NCBI RefSeq assembly: GCF_025698545.1
Contig: NC_068575.1
Span: forward strand, 52,709,980-52,773,979
Direction: 5' to 3'
Source of the DNA: Gossypium raimondii
Taxonomy: Eukaryota > Streptophyta > Magnoliopsida > Malvales > Malvaceae
DNA: 64,000 nt
Each line of letters starts with the position of its first letter. Position 1 is the first letter of the stretch. The notes under the pieces were generated by a model. That model was not told the origin of the DNA, ran no database searches, and saw only the letters and a list, made by a program, of their open reading frames with translations. This document shows, piece by piece, positions 28,517 to 42,110 of this stretch. The position numbers and the translations under genes were made by a program.

Positions 28517-30937
28517 CTTGTTTTCTAGGTACATTATATAATTATATTATTTTTAGAGTAACAACGACAAGTAAATCTACTTACTAAAATAATAATTTAT
28601 AATTTTCTTTGCCTTGTTTCAATACATTTTTGGTCAGAAAAAATAAAAATATTTCTCATATAACATTGTATAAGCCTATAAATTCCCATGATTCTTGATA
28701 AATGCCTTTTTGAAATTATCCCAATGGTTTTTTTTGTGTGTCTTTTATTGCTCCAAATTGAGGGTAAAAGACAAAGATAAATAATAAAAAGTGCATTAAT
28801 TTTTTGGTAAATTACCTAGCTGGTCGCCTCTTAGGGTGTTATCATTTGGTCACTAAAAAAATTATTTTTTAATATTATCGGGATAAAAAAAATATTAATG
28901 ATTAAGTAAAAATGCGATAAAAACTGAAATAATATTTAAAATTATTTGCTGAAAAATTTGGTAACCAAGTAATTTATTATAATTTTTTTTGGGGGGGGGG
29001 GGGGGGTTAGTAATAAAAAGTGCGTTAGCTCTTTACCTAACTGACAAGATGATAATCCTGAATTAATGGAAGAACAAAACAAAGTCTCCTTCATTTGCTC
29101 AATACTAGAAGTTAAATAGAAATGTACACTGTCCGAATTTTCAGTTGACAATATCATTAGTGAAATACTATTGCATATAAAAATACCATTATATCACTTA
29201 ACTCCTACTTTTTATTCATTCTGGAGGCTCAAATTTGCTCTGTAAGTTCATATTTTTTGTACTTCAATGACCTGTAGAAGAAATTTCATGTAAAAAACAC
29301 CAATCAAGAAATATTTTTTGTACTTCATGTTAATTATTAGCAGGGATTTCAGGGTAACAAGCATTACTTAAGTAAATATGAAAAATTCAGTATAATGGTG
29401 AATACAAATAGAAGTGCTTAGTTATGATCGAAGGAAGGGGGATCGGTATGATTTAGGAAGAAGCAAACATCAAACACCAACAGTGTGAAGACAAAGCAAT
29501 GTTCCAACTTTACACTTAGAAATATATTATGGCAAAGATGGAATATACAGGAGGACCCCAAGCAGAGCATTTCAAGATGATGAATAATTTAGACGGAACT
29601 AGGTTGCTAATTGACATAGGCTAATTAACCCCATGGAAAAAAACAACGGAAAAGACGGCCACGGCCCTTATATTCTTTCCCTTCTCTCTCTCTCTCTCTA
29701 TGTTTTTTCTTGGTAATGAAAATGATGTTTGATCGAGGTAAAAAAAATAACACTAATGAATATTCTATTGGTGAGAAAAGAAAAGAAAAAACTGTTTTTT
29801 TAACATTATTGTAAAGCGATAGATTTGAAAGATTTAATAAGTTGAAATTTTATTTTCTATTCAAACCCATTTTCTTCGAAATACTAGTCCTAATCTGACC
29901 TGGGAGCTAAGTAGGTAAGGGTGGACTGAGCTTAGAATGTGTAAGGCATCAATTGCAACCATTCAACATCATATGAAACTGGGGTAGATGTCAATCAATT
30001 TCAATGAATTTTTTAGGTGCCACTTTCCAATCCTAGCCTAGAATGCACATGCTTTTCATAGGGATTTAAGAGGAAAGTAAGTTCCCAAGGATGCTTGCTT
30101 TTCCTTTTTTTTTCACCTCTTTCTTCCTTTTTTTCTCTGTTGGGTAACATGCAAGCTAAGATAATTTTGACATTGTATTATGCTTTGATTAAACCTTTGC
30201 TTTCTGTGTTTTTTACTGGATGCAATTCAATTGCTCATTTTTCTTTTGCCTGTCATATAACTCTGATCTTTCAACTACTTGTATCCAGAAAAAAAGAACT
30301 CATATATCCTGCAATGGCAATGCCATCTTGTTCCCCATTTTGACCAGCACACATCAGTTAAGCTTCAATTTCGCTTTCAGAATAGCACATCTGCAACTAA
30401 AAATTAACACTGCTAATAGTAGGACAACTTTGTTAAATTGTAAATTGACCCTTTTATGAGGACATGTTTACATAGAGATAAATTAACAGTCACCTTCATT
30501 GGGATCAGATTTTTCAGCATTCAAACCATTTGCAAGCCAATAATATAGAAGACAGCAACAACCACCTGTGTCAATTGTTCCTATACTGAAAAGTCTCCAG
30601 TAAAGCTTTCGTTTCCAAGCCTCTCCTTTCTGAGATTATTACTCTGTACAAGACTGGCTTCATCTAACTTTGATTTTTCACTGGAGTCTCAAATCTGCAG
30701 CTGGTTTGGTCAACGGGGTCTTGGTATTTTACTAGTACAAAAAAAGGGAAATATTTGGCTTCCAATTATTGACCAGAAAAATCGAAGCCACCCAGAACAC
30801 AACTGTTGTGTAGGACATCAGGGGGAAATGTGGTTTTTTCATGAGCAGCTTTGTAATAGTCCACACCTGTGTATCAGATGATTCAGATTCAGATTTGAGA
30901 CTAACTGGGTATCTTTTTTGGCACTGTGCAAACTATC
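28517..30937. other. Intergenic DNA between the IDD and ELM2 genes
   Basis: AT-rich, with a 16-base G run at 28991-29006 and a short (TC)n run near 29685-29699. The part above about 30480 is probably the 3'UTR of the minus-strand ELM2/SANT gene. No other gene seen. Confidence 0.4.
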
Positions 30938-33900
30938 CTAACTCTCCTCCATGTTGGGGTTATTAGCACCATTTCTAAAAAGGGAACTAACAACAGGCCT
31001 CCCACGAACTCTTCGCAAGTTATTCTGTGGAGCCCCTGCAGCCTTTCTCTTCCTCACAGGACTGAAGAACCCACATTCAAGAGCTTCTAATGCTTTTGTG
31101 GTTAACGGTCGGTTCCTAGTGCTCTGCCTCCGATTGTGCATTGTAGTATGCTGATTGATCTCCGCAACTTTATCAGGACGCCTCAACAGCTCAGGCTGCA
31201 CCATTATTTCAGATTGAAAGAACAATACATGTGGACACGAATTGTCACTATTTTGCACTGTCTCTGTAATTAATGGTCCATCAGATTCAAAACCTATTGA
31301 AACTTGAGGAACGTTTAAATCTATCAATGTATGTGACTGAGTTTTTGTTGAATATTCATCTCTATGCAGGCAGCTTTCAGTGACAATGCCTTCCTTTCCT
31401 TCATCGGCATCGCCTTTAGACAAAGAAGTCGCAGGTAACAAGTTCACGGATCCTGTTTGAAAAACCACATCTTGACAAGCATCAGGCTGGTTGAACCTAC
31501 AGTGTGAATATTCTTCATTTGACATCCTATAAGAAGAAATGTTTCCAACACCACAGCTTGATTGTCCATCAGTTGAACTCTGCTGTCTAGTAAGAGGAGT
31601 CGTATATTTTGAACTGCTAGATGGCACCTTTTGTCTGGAATTATACTTCATAACATTTTCTTCATCATCAACAAGCAGACCTGTGTCATGGCTTCCATGG
31701 TTTTCCAGTGATATAATGCTGTCAGAGGCGCGGGGAATGCCAATATTTGAATTACTATTTACACAATCTGAGAAGTCCACACATTCTCCACCATCAACTA
31801 TGGCCTCCGCAACATTTGAAGTACTAGTTTCTTCTGCTTCATCTTCTGAGTCATCAGATGTGTCCTCTTCTGAACCACTGGATGTATCAGTGGGGTGGGA
31901 CAAGCTAGTAGCTTCAAGAGGTAAGCTTCTCAGCTCTCGAACCTTGGATTGTTCATCCCTTTGGACCAAACTAGTATCTACAATCATAAATTTCATTACA
32001 TCCCGATTGCAACCAGAATTTCGTGGCTTGAGGTAACGATTGTGTTTATTTACCACAAAATCAGGAGCTTGATTAATTACTGGCTCCCACTTATTCTCTT
32101 TGTTCTCTCTGCTGGCTTCAGGCACTTTGATTTCAAGCTCAAGAAGCCCCGGTTCTGAAGCAACTTTATTAAGAACGTCAGTAACAGAATCAAAATAATG
32201 GTTCCCTTTCACTAGTCTCCTCCTTGAAAACTTCTTTACACCGGGTATAAGGAACACAAGAGAGTTCTTCAAACCAGCAAAAACCTGATCCTTTGGCTGT
32301 TCAGAGTGCCAACCTCTGGCTAACAGGCGAGGCCAAACAGCTTCCCAGAAAAGATCGCTGGATCTAGCTTTGCTCAACCTAAAATTTCCTGTTAAAAACT
32401 TGATAATATCTGCTGAGGTAAGAGCAGAACATGCTTTGCCAATTGGTATTTCGGGACGCAAGGAAACTACATGATTGGCTTTTACTGGCTCCATGGTAGT
32501 CAGGTCTCTCTTTCCTTTGCCAATACCTATAGCTTCTATGAGCATACCAAGGCCAACTGCATTCTTTATAATAAACACGTATTCCTCGAAGGAAACTTTT
32601 CCCTCACCAAATGTCTTAGAAACCTGCAATAACCAGAACTCGTAAACCATCATGATGAAATATTTTTGTCAAATCATAGACCAAAATTGCTGCAAAATTA
32701 GGTTCAATGGTTCAGTGTAACAAGAAACTTCAACATTCTTCAATAATCTGTTTCAACTTTTCTCCATCTCAAACCCTAAATAGCATCTATACTATTTTTT
32801 GGTTTACAACTTTATACTCCACGAAATCATCACTAATTACCAGTCTCTAGTATGCTTCTTTCCAAAGTGATCTGACTTCAATCACCCTGAAAAGTTGCAC
32901 AATCATCGAAATACGCATACATGCAGTTGAAACTAAATTTGCAATTCTGCATGATGCAAATTTACACAAGCAACACTGAAATAAAATTCAGAAGATGACA
33001 AACCATGCTAATTAACAAAACTAAGGTCCCCATGAACATAATGTAGTGTTCCATATCATGTTTAAAGGAAACAAGGGAGAACCAAATAGACTAGGAAGCA
33101 TATATGTGTGCACTTTACAGCACTCAAATTATATATAAGGACTAACTAACGAATTAAATATATGCCTAATTATTTAGAAAGATCAAATGAGTTGGGTTAG
33201 AAAAATACCTCAGACAACATGTCTTGACATTCTTTTGAAAGATAAGAAAATAATCTCGATAACAACTCCTGCTGCCGCCATCCTGTGAACAACTTTTGTC
33301 CATGAATGCACCTTTTGCTTCTTAACTTTCGGCATTCTGACCATCTACGGTATCCATCAGACCCGTAAAATTTTCCATAGTAGAAAGACAATATCTCTCC
33401 CATCTCTTTACTCCCAACAAAATCTTTCACAAGGATAAGATTTTTTCCAAAGATGTATAACCCAAGAAGAAAACTGTCACATTCGATATCCTTCCATACT
33501 TCATTTGAACTGTCCGGAAGAGGACAGAAACCTCTATCCAGCCGTTTCAACTTAGAATTTGGTTCCTGCAGAAAGAGTAAATCAACGTCCATCCTCGATC
33601 TGGTTGTAGGATGAAGTTCCATATACCCTTCCTTGTCTTTCTGATCACCTAGTGCAGAATACAGACTTTCAACTTTGTATTCTGCACATCCATGGCATGA
33701 TGTAAAGCATCTCTCTTTGCTGTTTTCAAATTCGAATGCACCGTTTAATCTTTCAACCTCGGTCTTTGTCCAGAAAATAGGGATAGGCAATCCCATTGGA
33801 ATAGGGTTTGGCACATTCACTATGTCTTTTGAATCAAGTGATTCCTTTACAACCTGTAAACCACGCCAATCTTCAACTAATGGTGGAACTTGTGCTTGGT

Positions 33901-34033
33901 ATTGATATCCAACACGAGGAACCACCTCTGGATCTCCAAAAATTTCGTTTAAAAACGAACATGACGCAGGTAATTGTTCAGCAGACCCCTCTTCATTGCC
34001 CTCCATGTCTTTATCCAAAAGAGTGGTATCCAT
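30938..34033 (-). CDS. ELM2/SANT-like nuclear protein (plant RERE-like, AT2G47820 type)
   Basis: Two coding exons, 34033-33209 and 32623-30938, joined by a GT-AG intron in phase (DMLSE|VSKTFGEG), code 836 aa. The N-terminal part has FGDPEVVPRVGYQYQAQVPP, an ELM2-like segment, then ECDSFLLGLYIFGKNL and YYGKFYGSDGYRRWSECRKL, a SANT-like segment, then VSFEEYVFIIKNAVGLG. The C-terminal half is Ser/Glu-rich and disordered-looking, with basic patches (PVRKRKAAG, RRVRGRP) likely to be nuclear localisation signals. Plant relatives are annotated 'arginine-glutamic acid dipeptide repeats' or ELM2-domain proteins, and a role in histone-deacetylase complexes is inferred from the domains only. An acceptor-like cag directly precedes the ATG, and a donor (caag|gtaact) lies near 34992, so a 5'UTR intron of about 0.95 kb is likely. 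Molecular function in plants is poorly defined. Confidence 0.82.
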
Positions 34034-35149
34034 CTGCTCAAGAATTGAGTAAAAAGAACTAAACTCACCAAAAGAAAAGAGAAAAACACTGCATAAAAAC
34101 AGCTCTGGAGTTGAAATTTACTTCAGAGGGTCCTGAATGCAAACATAGGGATTTTATATGGATGGAAAAATTATCATGGCAATTTTTCAACATTTTGAGA
34201 TCGAAAAGAAAGAAAGCTTGTTCAGTCTAAGTTCATCAGCCAAAAATCATAAATTCTATAATCTTGAAATGCAAATACAACCAAAAGCTCCACAAATATT
34301 AAACCAAGCATAGTGAATAAATTTACTAACATACATCTCCAAGCAGAAAAAAGAAACGGGAGCCCTTAACTCAAGTATGAAGCTCAAGTCATTACTGACA
34401 TTTATATTTTCTAGTAATCATGTGGATGCCGACATTCGAATTCCAGGCACAAATTGTTGACAAGCCCATTGAGCAGACAAAGAACAACATTAAACCAAAA
34501 TCCAAAACTAATCCCAATTACATATAGCCGTCAATACATCAACATCAATCAATCTCATTGAAACTGTAGTATCCATTAAAATGAAATCAATCAAGAAAAC
34601 ATGTCACTCCATTTCATTAAAGTTATTACAAACTAAAAAAAGAGCTAGAAAACAGTGAGAAAAAACTACATTAACTAAGAAACTGTTGATAAGAAACGCA
34701 TATAAAAATGCAAAAGAACAGATTTTAAAAAAGAAAAAGAAAAACACATGTCTAACCTTCATAGAAGAACTCGAACGTTAAAACCCACGTGCCAAAACCA
34801 ACCTGGAAAAATGGATTTTCATTGTTATAAATCTTTGAACTTTGATTGTCAACTTTTTTTTCCAATATTTCTTTTTTCCTCTTCGCTCTTTTCTTGTTGC
34901 AAATAAATACAGGCAGAGCAAGAAAAAAAAACTGTGAAAAAAATAAAATTAAAAAAGAACAAATAAGACAAAGTAAAGAAAACTTTAGTTACCTTGAAAG
35001 AGAGAACTTAGCTTTCATGGATACGAAAAAGTTGAACTCTCGAGTACTTAACAGAGAGAGTTAACAATAAGAGAAAAGTTTTTTTTTTTTTTTTTGGTAT
35101 TAAGAAGAAAAAAATGGAAAACCCAGAGAGAGAAGATGAAGGTTTGTGT

Positions 35150-37854
35150 TCGGTTTGATTTATGAGAGTTGAGACCACACGCGTTCGTAGGTGGGTTTTG
35201 ATGCATGGGTCATTAAATGACCAAAAACACATGTCTATCTTCCTTTTACGTTGGCTTTCCACAGTCCTATTTTCGGTATTTCAGGGCTTCTTTTCTGGAT
35301 TTCGTTTTTCAACGATTACATATATTTTTTATTGAAGAAATTTTCAATTTTATAATGAAAATTATTTAAATAACACATCATACATCATATTAACAGTATT
35401 TATAATTTCATTATAAATACTCAATTATAAGGTGAAAATAATTATTCTACTAAATATAGAGAAAATATTTAATACATTGTCAACAATTTTAAGCTCCATA
35501 AATAGAGTTAGAGGTTAACAAAGATTCTATAAAAATATAATAAAATATTTAAAAAAGCATGTGGCAATTTTTAATATTGCTTGTAGAATAAAAAATACAA
35601 TATTAGTGACCAAATACTAACTTATAAATATAATTATTAAAATTTATATGAAAAATCATATAAAATTTTAGTTAATATAATAAAACTAAAATCTTAAAAT
35701 TTATTATATGTTATGTTTAAATATTTTTAAATGATTTTTATACAAATATAAAAGAAAAAATCTAATAATATCATCTAATTTTATATAAAATAATTTTTAT
35801 ATCCGTTTAATAGTCTATGTTTGAGATTTTTGGTTGTCCTACCAATAATATCATCTTCAATATTCAATTTAGATTCTCCTTAAAAATGCAATGTGCATTA
35901 CCATTACATTCAACTACTTATTACTAATATTTTATTAATCTTTTAATTAAATTTAATGTCAACTTCCTTACCACATCAACTAATAAATAGTTACAAAATC
36001 TAAAATAAGAAGTAAGAAATAATTACAATAGATTATGTAAAAGGGTTATTAAGCGAAGTAGAAGGTTATGTAAATTAGCTTAGAAAATGTACGTGATTGG
36101 AAAAGGAAATTATATGGGAAAAAATTAACAGAGTATTCGTCATTATTTGTTTATAATTTAAAATAATTATCGATTAAATTTTAATTTGATTGACTTGAGT
36201 ATTACCGTAAATATATAGGAGAATGTGAACGTATTATCCTCTTATTTATAAGTTGAGAAAGAAGTATGAATAATTTTAAATATTGTATAAAAATAACAAT
36301 ATAATAAAATTGTTAAAAATAACATTTCATTGGTTACGTTAAATTGAATGGGTGTAGATATGATTTTCATATCATGAAAATGTTTAATATAAAGAAAATA
36401 TTATCTCTCTCTCAAGTGTGAGATTTGATGTCCCACATTTACCAACTTTTACCATTTGAGTTTCCTTTTATTGAATAAAATAATATTTTTACACACACTA
36501 ACCCATAGTTCTTTTCTTTTTCTTTTTTGGCAACCAATGGATTTTTAAAATAAGCGAAAAAGAAAAAGTTATATTATTCCGCCTTGGCTTGGCTTGGCTT
36601 GGCTTATGGTCTTTCTTTGCTACAAGTTTAAAATAAATAACGACTTTTGTACCAAAAAAAAAATATGACTTAAGATTCCACATAAATCTCATTTAACTAA
36701 ATTTTGAGTCCCTACTTTACATCTTTACCTTGTTTTTACCCTTAAAAAAATGTTTTGACCTGTTTTACCATTTACTGACTGTTTTGATATTTTTATTTTT
36801 ATAACTAAATTTAAAACCCATATTTTATTATTAAATAATCATTTAACTTCAACCGAATATATACATTTAAAATGAATATTTTAAGAAAATAAAATTTTAT
36901 TAATAAAAACCATAACGGCCATTTTGTTTTGTTAAGAAAAATATTTCCTCTTATTATACTAATCATAAACAACAATAATACATAGTATAGATGATAAATA
37001 AAAACACTATCAATTGTATTGTTAAAACTATAGTTTGCAAAAAAAAAAACTTAAAATGTCTATAATTGCATCTTAGCTCTATTATTATCAACTCAACTCA
37101 ACTCAACAACAAACTCTGGTCAACCAATTATCCACTACAATAAATCTTATCTTAGTGATGTACAAAAAATCAAGTCTCAAATGACTTATCTTCCTTATCA
37201 TCTTTAATCCAATCTTACCATCATAATGCTTTATTCTGACAAAGTCCTTCGATAACGAATTCAAATAAATCTAAGGATGTCTTTGCCTTGGTAAATCACA
37301 TATATACGTTAAAATACAATTAGAAACTAAAAAAAAAAAACTAAAATTAAAAGAAGAGAAAATTAGAACCATCATAACCATCAATTTTTCAAAAGATTTA
37401 TCAGACTTTGGAGTGAATGATTTGATTAATTAATGACTATTCTATTCGATTCTTTCTTCAACTTGGAATCAATCTGACACAGCAACACAATTTCAAATAG
37501 TATATCGACATGAAGTGCTAGATAATTTCTTTCTTCTTCTTGCTTGTTGATGTATAACCAGGTATCATGCAATAGAAAATTCCTCAAATTCTTGGAGGTA
37601 TTGGCTTGGGCCAAGAAACGGAAGATCGGGTAACTCATGAATCCAACGAGTTGGTTTATAATAATTCATGAAGGAAATTATCATATTTCCGCAAGTCAAT
37701 TAGATGCAAAATATTAAAAATTGACTTTTTTTTGTAGTTGCACAAGAGGTTTTGTTTTATGTTGGAAGCCCTCTTTTTTTATTTTAAGGAATTGCTTAGT
37801 TATCTAGTAACAAGTATTATTTATTAGGAAGCTTTCGGTGCCCAATAAATATAA
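35150..37854. other. Long AT-rich intergenic region
   Basis: No supported gene. It holds low-complexity tracts, a short tandem ttggc repeat at about 36582-36604, and a 280-bp segment (37060-37345) repeated in diverged form at 38100-38400. An open stretch at 37426-37638 (-) has no family I recognise. Confidence 0.4.
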
Positions 37855-38004
37855 GGGCCCTTTGGATGGGCAGTGTGTTCACCTGTAATTAGTGTAAAAA
37901 CAATGATGATAGTGAGATTATATATTGTAATGATACTGTAACATGAGATAGAAAAAAGAATTAAACGCATTGCACTAGAGATAAACACCCATCCAAAAAG
38001 GCAC
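37855..38004. mobile_element. Tourist-like MITE, copy 1
   Basis: The 150-bp element starts GGGCCCTTTGGATGGGC and ends cacccatccaaaaaggcac, imperfect inverted ends. It is flanked by TAA at 37852-37854 and 38005-38007. A 3-bp TWA duplication is typical of PIF/Harbinger (Tourist) MITEs. Its interior matches the element at 41993-42110. Confidence 0.65.
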
Positions 38005-41000
38005 TAAATCGCCAGGAAAAGCACCACAAAAATGATCAAAAACTAGACTTGTGAAGAAACCAAAGAAAAGAATTAAAGATGCATATCTTTGATTAACGGT
38101 TAATAATAACATCTTAGCTTGTTATTGTCAAACTACTTAAATGACAAACATAGATAAATTAATTAGCCACTAGCAAGAGGTCTTAAGAAATCCCATCATG
38201 TTGGTGATGCACAAAAATTAAGTCTCAAATGATTTATTGTTCTTCTCATCATATCTAAGTCCAATATAGCGTTTATTATCACTTTGCTCTATCTTAACAA
38301 AATTCTCTATAATAGTTACTACCAAATATCAATAATGCATTTATCTTAATAAATATTGTACATGAACCAAAAACACAATTAAAAATAAAATTAAACCAAA
38401 ACCCTAATTAAAAAAATAGGTTGAAACAAAAATTAAACTAAAAGAACTATAAACTAATTTCTACTGAATTCAACTCTTAACCTATAAAATACACTCAAAT
38501 AACCTCTTTAACCATTATTGTATCCATTGATCTCTTTTGTTTTTATCACTTTTGTAATGTGTCACGCCACGGTGATTACCACGACATTTCTTCAAAATTT
38601 TTAAGATTTTATTTATTTATTTTAATTATTGAAGTTTATTATAAAAAGAATTCTAAAAATAAAAATAATTATTTAAAAAACTATAAAAATGTTCCCTCAC
38701 ATCAATATCAACGATTCAGTCCCTCCCTTTTCTCTCTCAATCGATACAACACTTTCTTTCACCTTAGGTTCCCTCGTATCATGTTCGTTTTTTCTTCTTC
38801 AAATTTTCATTTCCAGCTCTTAGCTAAACTTATTTTGGCATTTGATCTTCATTTTGTTATATTTTTTTCATTGTTTTAAGCTAACAAATTATCAATTCAA
38901 ACACCAGTACACTACTAATTTCGGTTTCTTTTTTTGCTTAGGAAATGGGCGATGTCGGACGATTCTTGCTTCTCCGTCGAAATTGTATCCAGTAACATCA
39001 TGAAGCACTTCGCTTTTTGTTGTTTCTTAGAAATGTTTGTGTTTTGTATTTTTTTTAAATAAATTTAAAATCTATATTACAATTATTTTATTTTATTTTT
39101 AAAAATTATTAATTTTACATATATTTTCAAAAAATTATTGAAACATGTGCCGTATTATTGGTTATCAATGTCACCTAATCAAATTCTAATAGCATTACTC
39201 AAGAGATATCTAACTGCAACAAAATCCAAATTTAGGTATGAATTAAAGTGAGCAAGTTAAGGTAAACCGAAAAACATAGTAGGATTATCATTTTCTCAAG
39301 CGTAGTTTATTCAATACGAGCTTCTAATATTTAAGACGTGGGCTCCATCTTAAGTTGACGACCCTGATCGACTATTAATATATATATATATATATATATA
39401 AAATATTAATTTAAAATTAATGATAATAAATTTTCTTTTAGTATTTTCTTTTAAATAAGTATGCGTAACAAACCATTAATAATATCATAAAAATATAATA
39501 AAAATTAAAATTTGTTCTACTTTGATAAAAATATAAAATTAAAACTATAACGCATCGTTTAAAATATAACTTTCATTTTCAAGTAAGGTTTAGGATGAAT
39601 AAATTAATATTTAATTCAAAGTTGGGTGAAGGTTAAATTAATTTAAATAGTATATAGAATTTAGAGTTTGTTTGGATAAATTTTTTTAAATTTTGAGATT
39701 TTGAAAATACTAACATTTTAGAATTTATCAACTCAAAGTGCTTAGATTCGAAGTTGTTTTGTTAAGATAAATAATTTATTTTAAAAAATAGGTTCATGAA
39801 ATTTTACAAATTAAAAATAATTATATTAAAATAAACAATATAAAAATATTTAATATGGATATCATTATATTTGTAAAATTTATAAATATTTTAATAAAAT
39901 AAAATTTAAAATATATATTATAATTAACTAAAAATATTTTTTTAAGTTTAAGTTTAAGTTTAAGTTTAAGTTTCTTTATCTTATAGTGAGATCATGTGTA
40001 TTAAATCAAATAAAATTACGTGAAAAAACACCTATTTAGGTGGAATTTGGAAAAAAAATTTAAGCCATTAAAATTCTCTTTAATTACTCACAATTTTGAA
40101 ACTCTCAAATATATTTACCCAAGCAAGTAAATTCATTCTTAGAATTTTTAAACCCTTGATATTAATGATCTCTCTCTTACAAATTCCTCACTCAAACACA
40201 CCATTAGAAGCAAATACTCAATGACTCCAAGATTTTGGTGAAGCTCAACAATGTGATCTTATGAGAAAAACATCTTATCTAAACATCATGTCATAGCAGG
40301 TAGATCCACACAATTTTTAGAAAAGATATGAGAAAGAATTCTTGACCGTACTTGTCAATCTATCAAGTCCTCAACCTAATGAACGCTTTGCCTAGTCTCT
40401 TCAACTCGACTCCAACAAAATTCTTGATTGGCATCCATCACTCTGCCATATGTACTAAAACCATTATACCACCTACACTTGAAAGGTAATGAACTCCTTG
40501 TCTAATCTCTTCAACTCGACTCCAACAAAATTCTTGATTGACATCCATCACTCTATCACATGTACTGCGACTTACACTTAAAAGGTAGAAAACTCAATAG
40601 CTGAGACCCTTATCAATCTAGCCTCCGTTTATAAATACTCCATTCCAACATCAAGGCACGCATATAGAAAACACACTCAACCTACCATACGATGTAAATC
40701 ACTTTCCCTATATTAACTCTCCAAAATTTCTACAATATGAATTGTCATCATCATATCATTTTATATTTCGTACAACAATTTTTTAATAAGATTTATTTCA
40801 CCTATAATATAATTGCAGCAGATACAAATTTAAATAGTTGGATTTACAAAGTCATAATCTATCTATTCAAGGATCAATGCTCGCTTATGTGTGTGTTTTT
40901 TTCTTTGAATCATCAATCCACAAGAGAAGTGAGGAATAAGAGTAAAATCATAGTAAAAAAGAGCCCAATAAAAACAGCATGGGCTCTTCATGTAAGCTAA

Positions 41001-41137
41001 CACCCAATATATTTGGACCAACAAGAATTGCTGGATTCGCTATTGTAGTTATTAGATTCCCCCCCCCCCCCAACGTTACTATACGCCATTATGGTAGTGC
41101 TACTCCCATATATTTGGCGGAGGAAGAAAGAAAGTTT
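38005..41137. other. AT-rich intergenic region with repeat debris
   Basis: No supported gene. Contents include a (TA)n run at about 39380-39402, five copies of a TTTAAG hexamer at about 39941-39972, and a 110-bp tandem duplication at 40377-40597. That duplication sits beside a TATA-like tttataaatactcc near 40627, which may be LTR-derived. There is also a 13-base C run at 41059-41071. Confidence 0.4.
40377..40597. repeat. 110-bp tandem duplication
   Basis: 40377-40465 and 40487-40575 align at an offset of 110, sharing ctcttcaactcgactccaac and catccatcactct blocks with a few substitutions. The next block (acctacacttgaaaggta / gacttacacttaaaaggta) extends the repeat to about 40597. It is not coding. 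Confidence 0.75.
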
Positions 41138-41145
41138 TAAATTAA

Positions 41146-41639
41146 GGGCATAATGATTATTTGGCCCTCCAACTTTCCATAAAAATTCATTTTAGTCCTT
41201 ATTTAATTTTTCACTTCTTTTAACTCTTGAACTTACATTTTTGTCAAATCACCCTCAAATGAATGGAAAAGTTAACATTTGTCAATTTTGCTAATGTGGC
41301 ATATACGTGGATTGCCACATGGATGGCATGCCAACATTTAATTAATTTTTAACATTTTAAAAGTATTAAAAATATTTTTTAATATTTTTAAAATAATTTT
41401 AATGATTTTTAAAAATATTTTTATATTTTTCTGAATTTTTAAAATTTCTTTTAAAAATAATTAAATGTTGACGTATCATCCACGTGTATGCCACGTTAGC
41501 AATGTGAAAAAAATGCTCATCTTTTCATACATTTTGGATGATTTGATAAAAACGAATTTAAGAGCTAAAAAACAAAAAAATTAAATAAATGGCTAAAATT
41601 ATTTTTTTAAAGTTGAAAAGTTAAATAAATCATTATGTC
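41146..41639. mobile_element. Long-terminal-inverted-repeat (Mutator-like or foldback) MITE
   Basis: The 494-bp element has arms of roughly 200 bp that are imperfect reverse complements: gggcataatgattatttggc at the left, and at the right cattatgtc, complement gacataatg. Inner pairs include gtggcatatacgtgga and the complement of tccacgtgtatgccac. It is flanked by an 8-bp duplication, TAAATTAA, at 41138-41145 and 41640-41647. Long arms with an 8-9-bp duplication suggest a MULE-derived MITE. No coding capacity. Confidence 0.75.
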
Positions 41640-41992
41640 TAAATTAAAACTAGATATAAAATTTATATTTGTAAAAGTTAATAGTTTACCCAAATAAAAT
41701 TTTGATTGAAAATGCAGCGTTGAGGTTTCTTTTTTCAAAAAAAATTCTATTTATTCAAATTCAATCTTATATATGTTTTATGATTTATTAATTTTAAAAA
41801 AGTTTGTCATGTTAGTTGCCACATTATTATTTTTTCACGTTTGTTTTTAATGGCCTGTCAAAGGCTTTGACAAAAAAAATTAAAGGGTTCAATTAGGTAC
41901 AAATCATAATTCAAATGGTTCAATTTTAATTGATTTGACAAAGAAAATTGACTTAATCGAAGGAGTCGGTTAAGTCAATTTTAATGAACTTA

Positions 41993-42110
41993 AGGCTCAG
42001 TGCATTTACCTGTGATTAATATAAAAGCAGTGGTGGCGGTGAGATTAGATACTATAGTGATAATGTAACGTGAGACAAAAAGAAAATTAAAACGCCCATC
42101 CAAAGGGGCC
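41993..42110. mobile_element. Tourist-like MITE, copy 2
   Basis: The right end cgcccatccaaaggggcc and the interior (gtgagattagatactatagt) match the copy at 37855-38004. Flanking TTA occurs at 41990-41992 and 42111-42113. The left end is degraded. Confidence 0.5.

Noticed and set aside
31539..32036. 165-codon plus-strand frame opposite the ELM2/SANT gene
   Set aside because: Antisense shadow of a Ser/Glu-rich coding exon.
37426..37638. 70-codon minus-strand frame with mixed composition
   Set aside because: No recognisable domain or neighbouring exons; not enough to call a gene.
38559..38879. 106-codon plus-strand frame
   Set aside because: AT-rich, Phe/Lys/Asn-biased translation with no motif.
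39941..39972. Five TTTAAG hexamers, considered as interstitial telomere repeat
   Set aside because: The plant telomere unit is TTTAGGG; this is a simple hexamer microsatellite.
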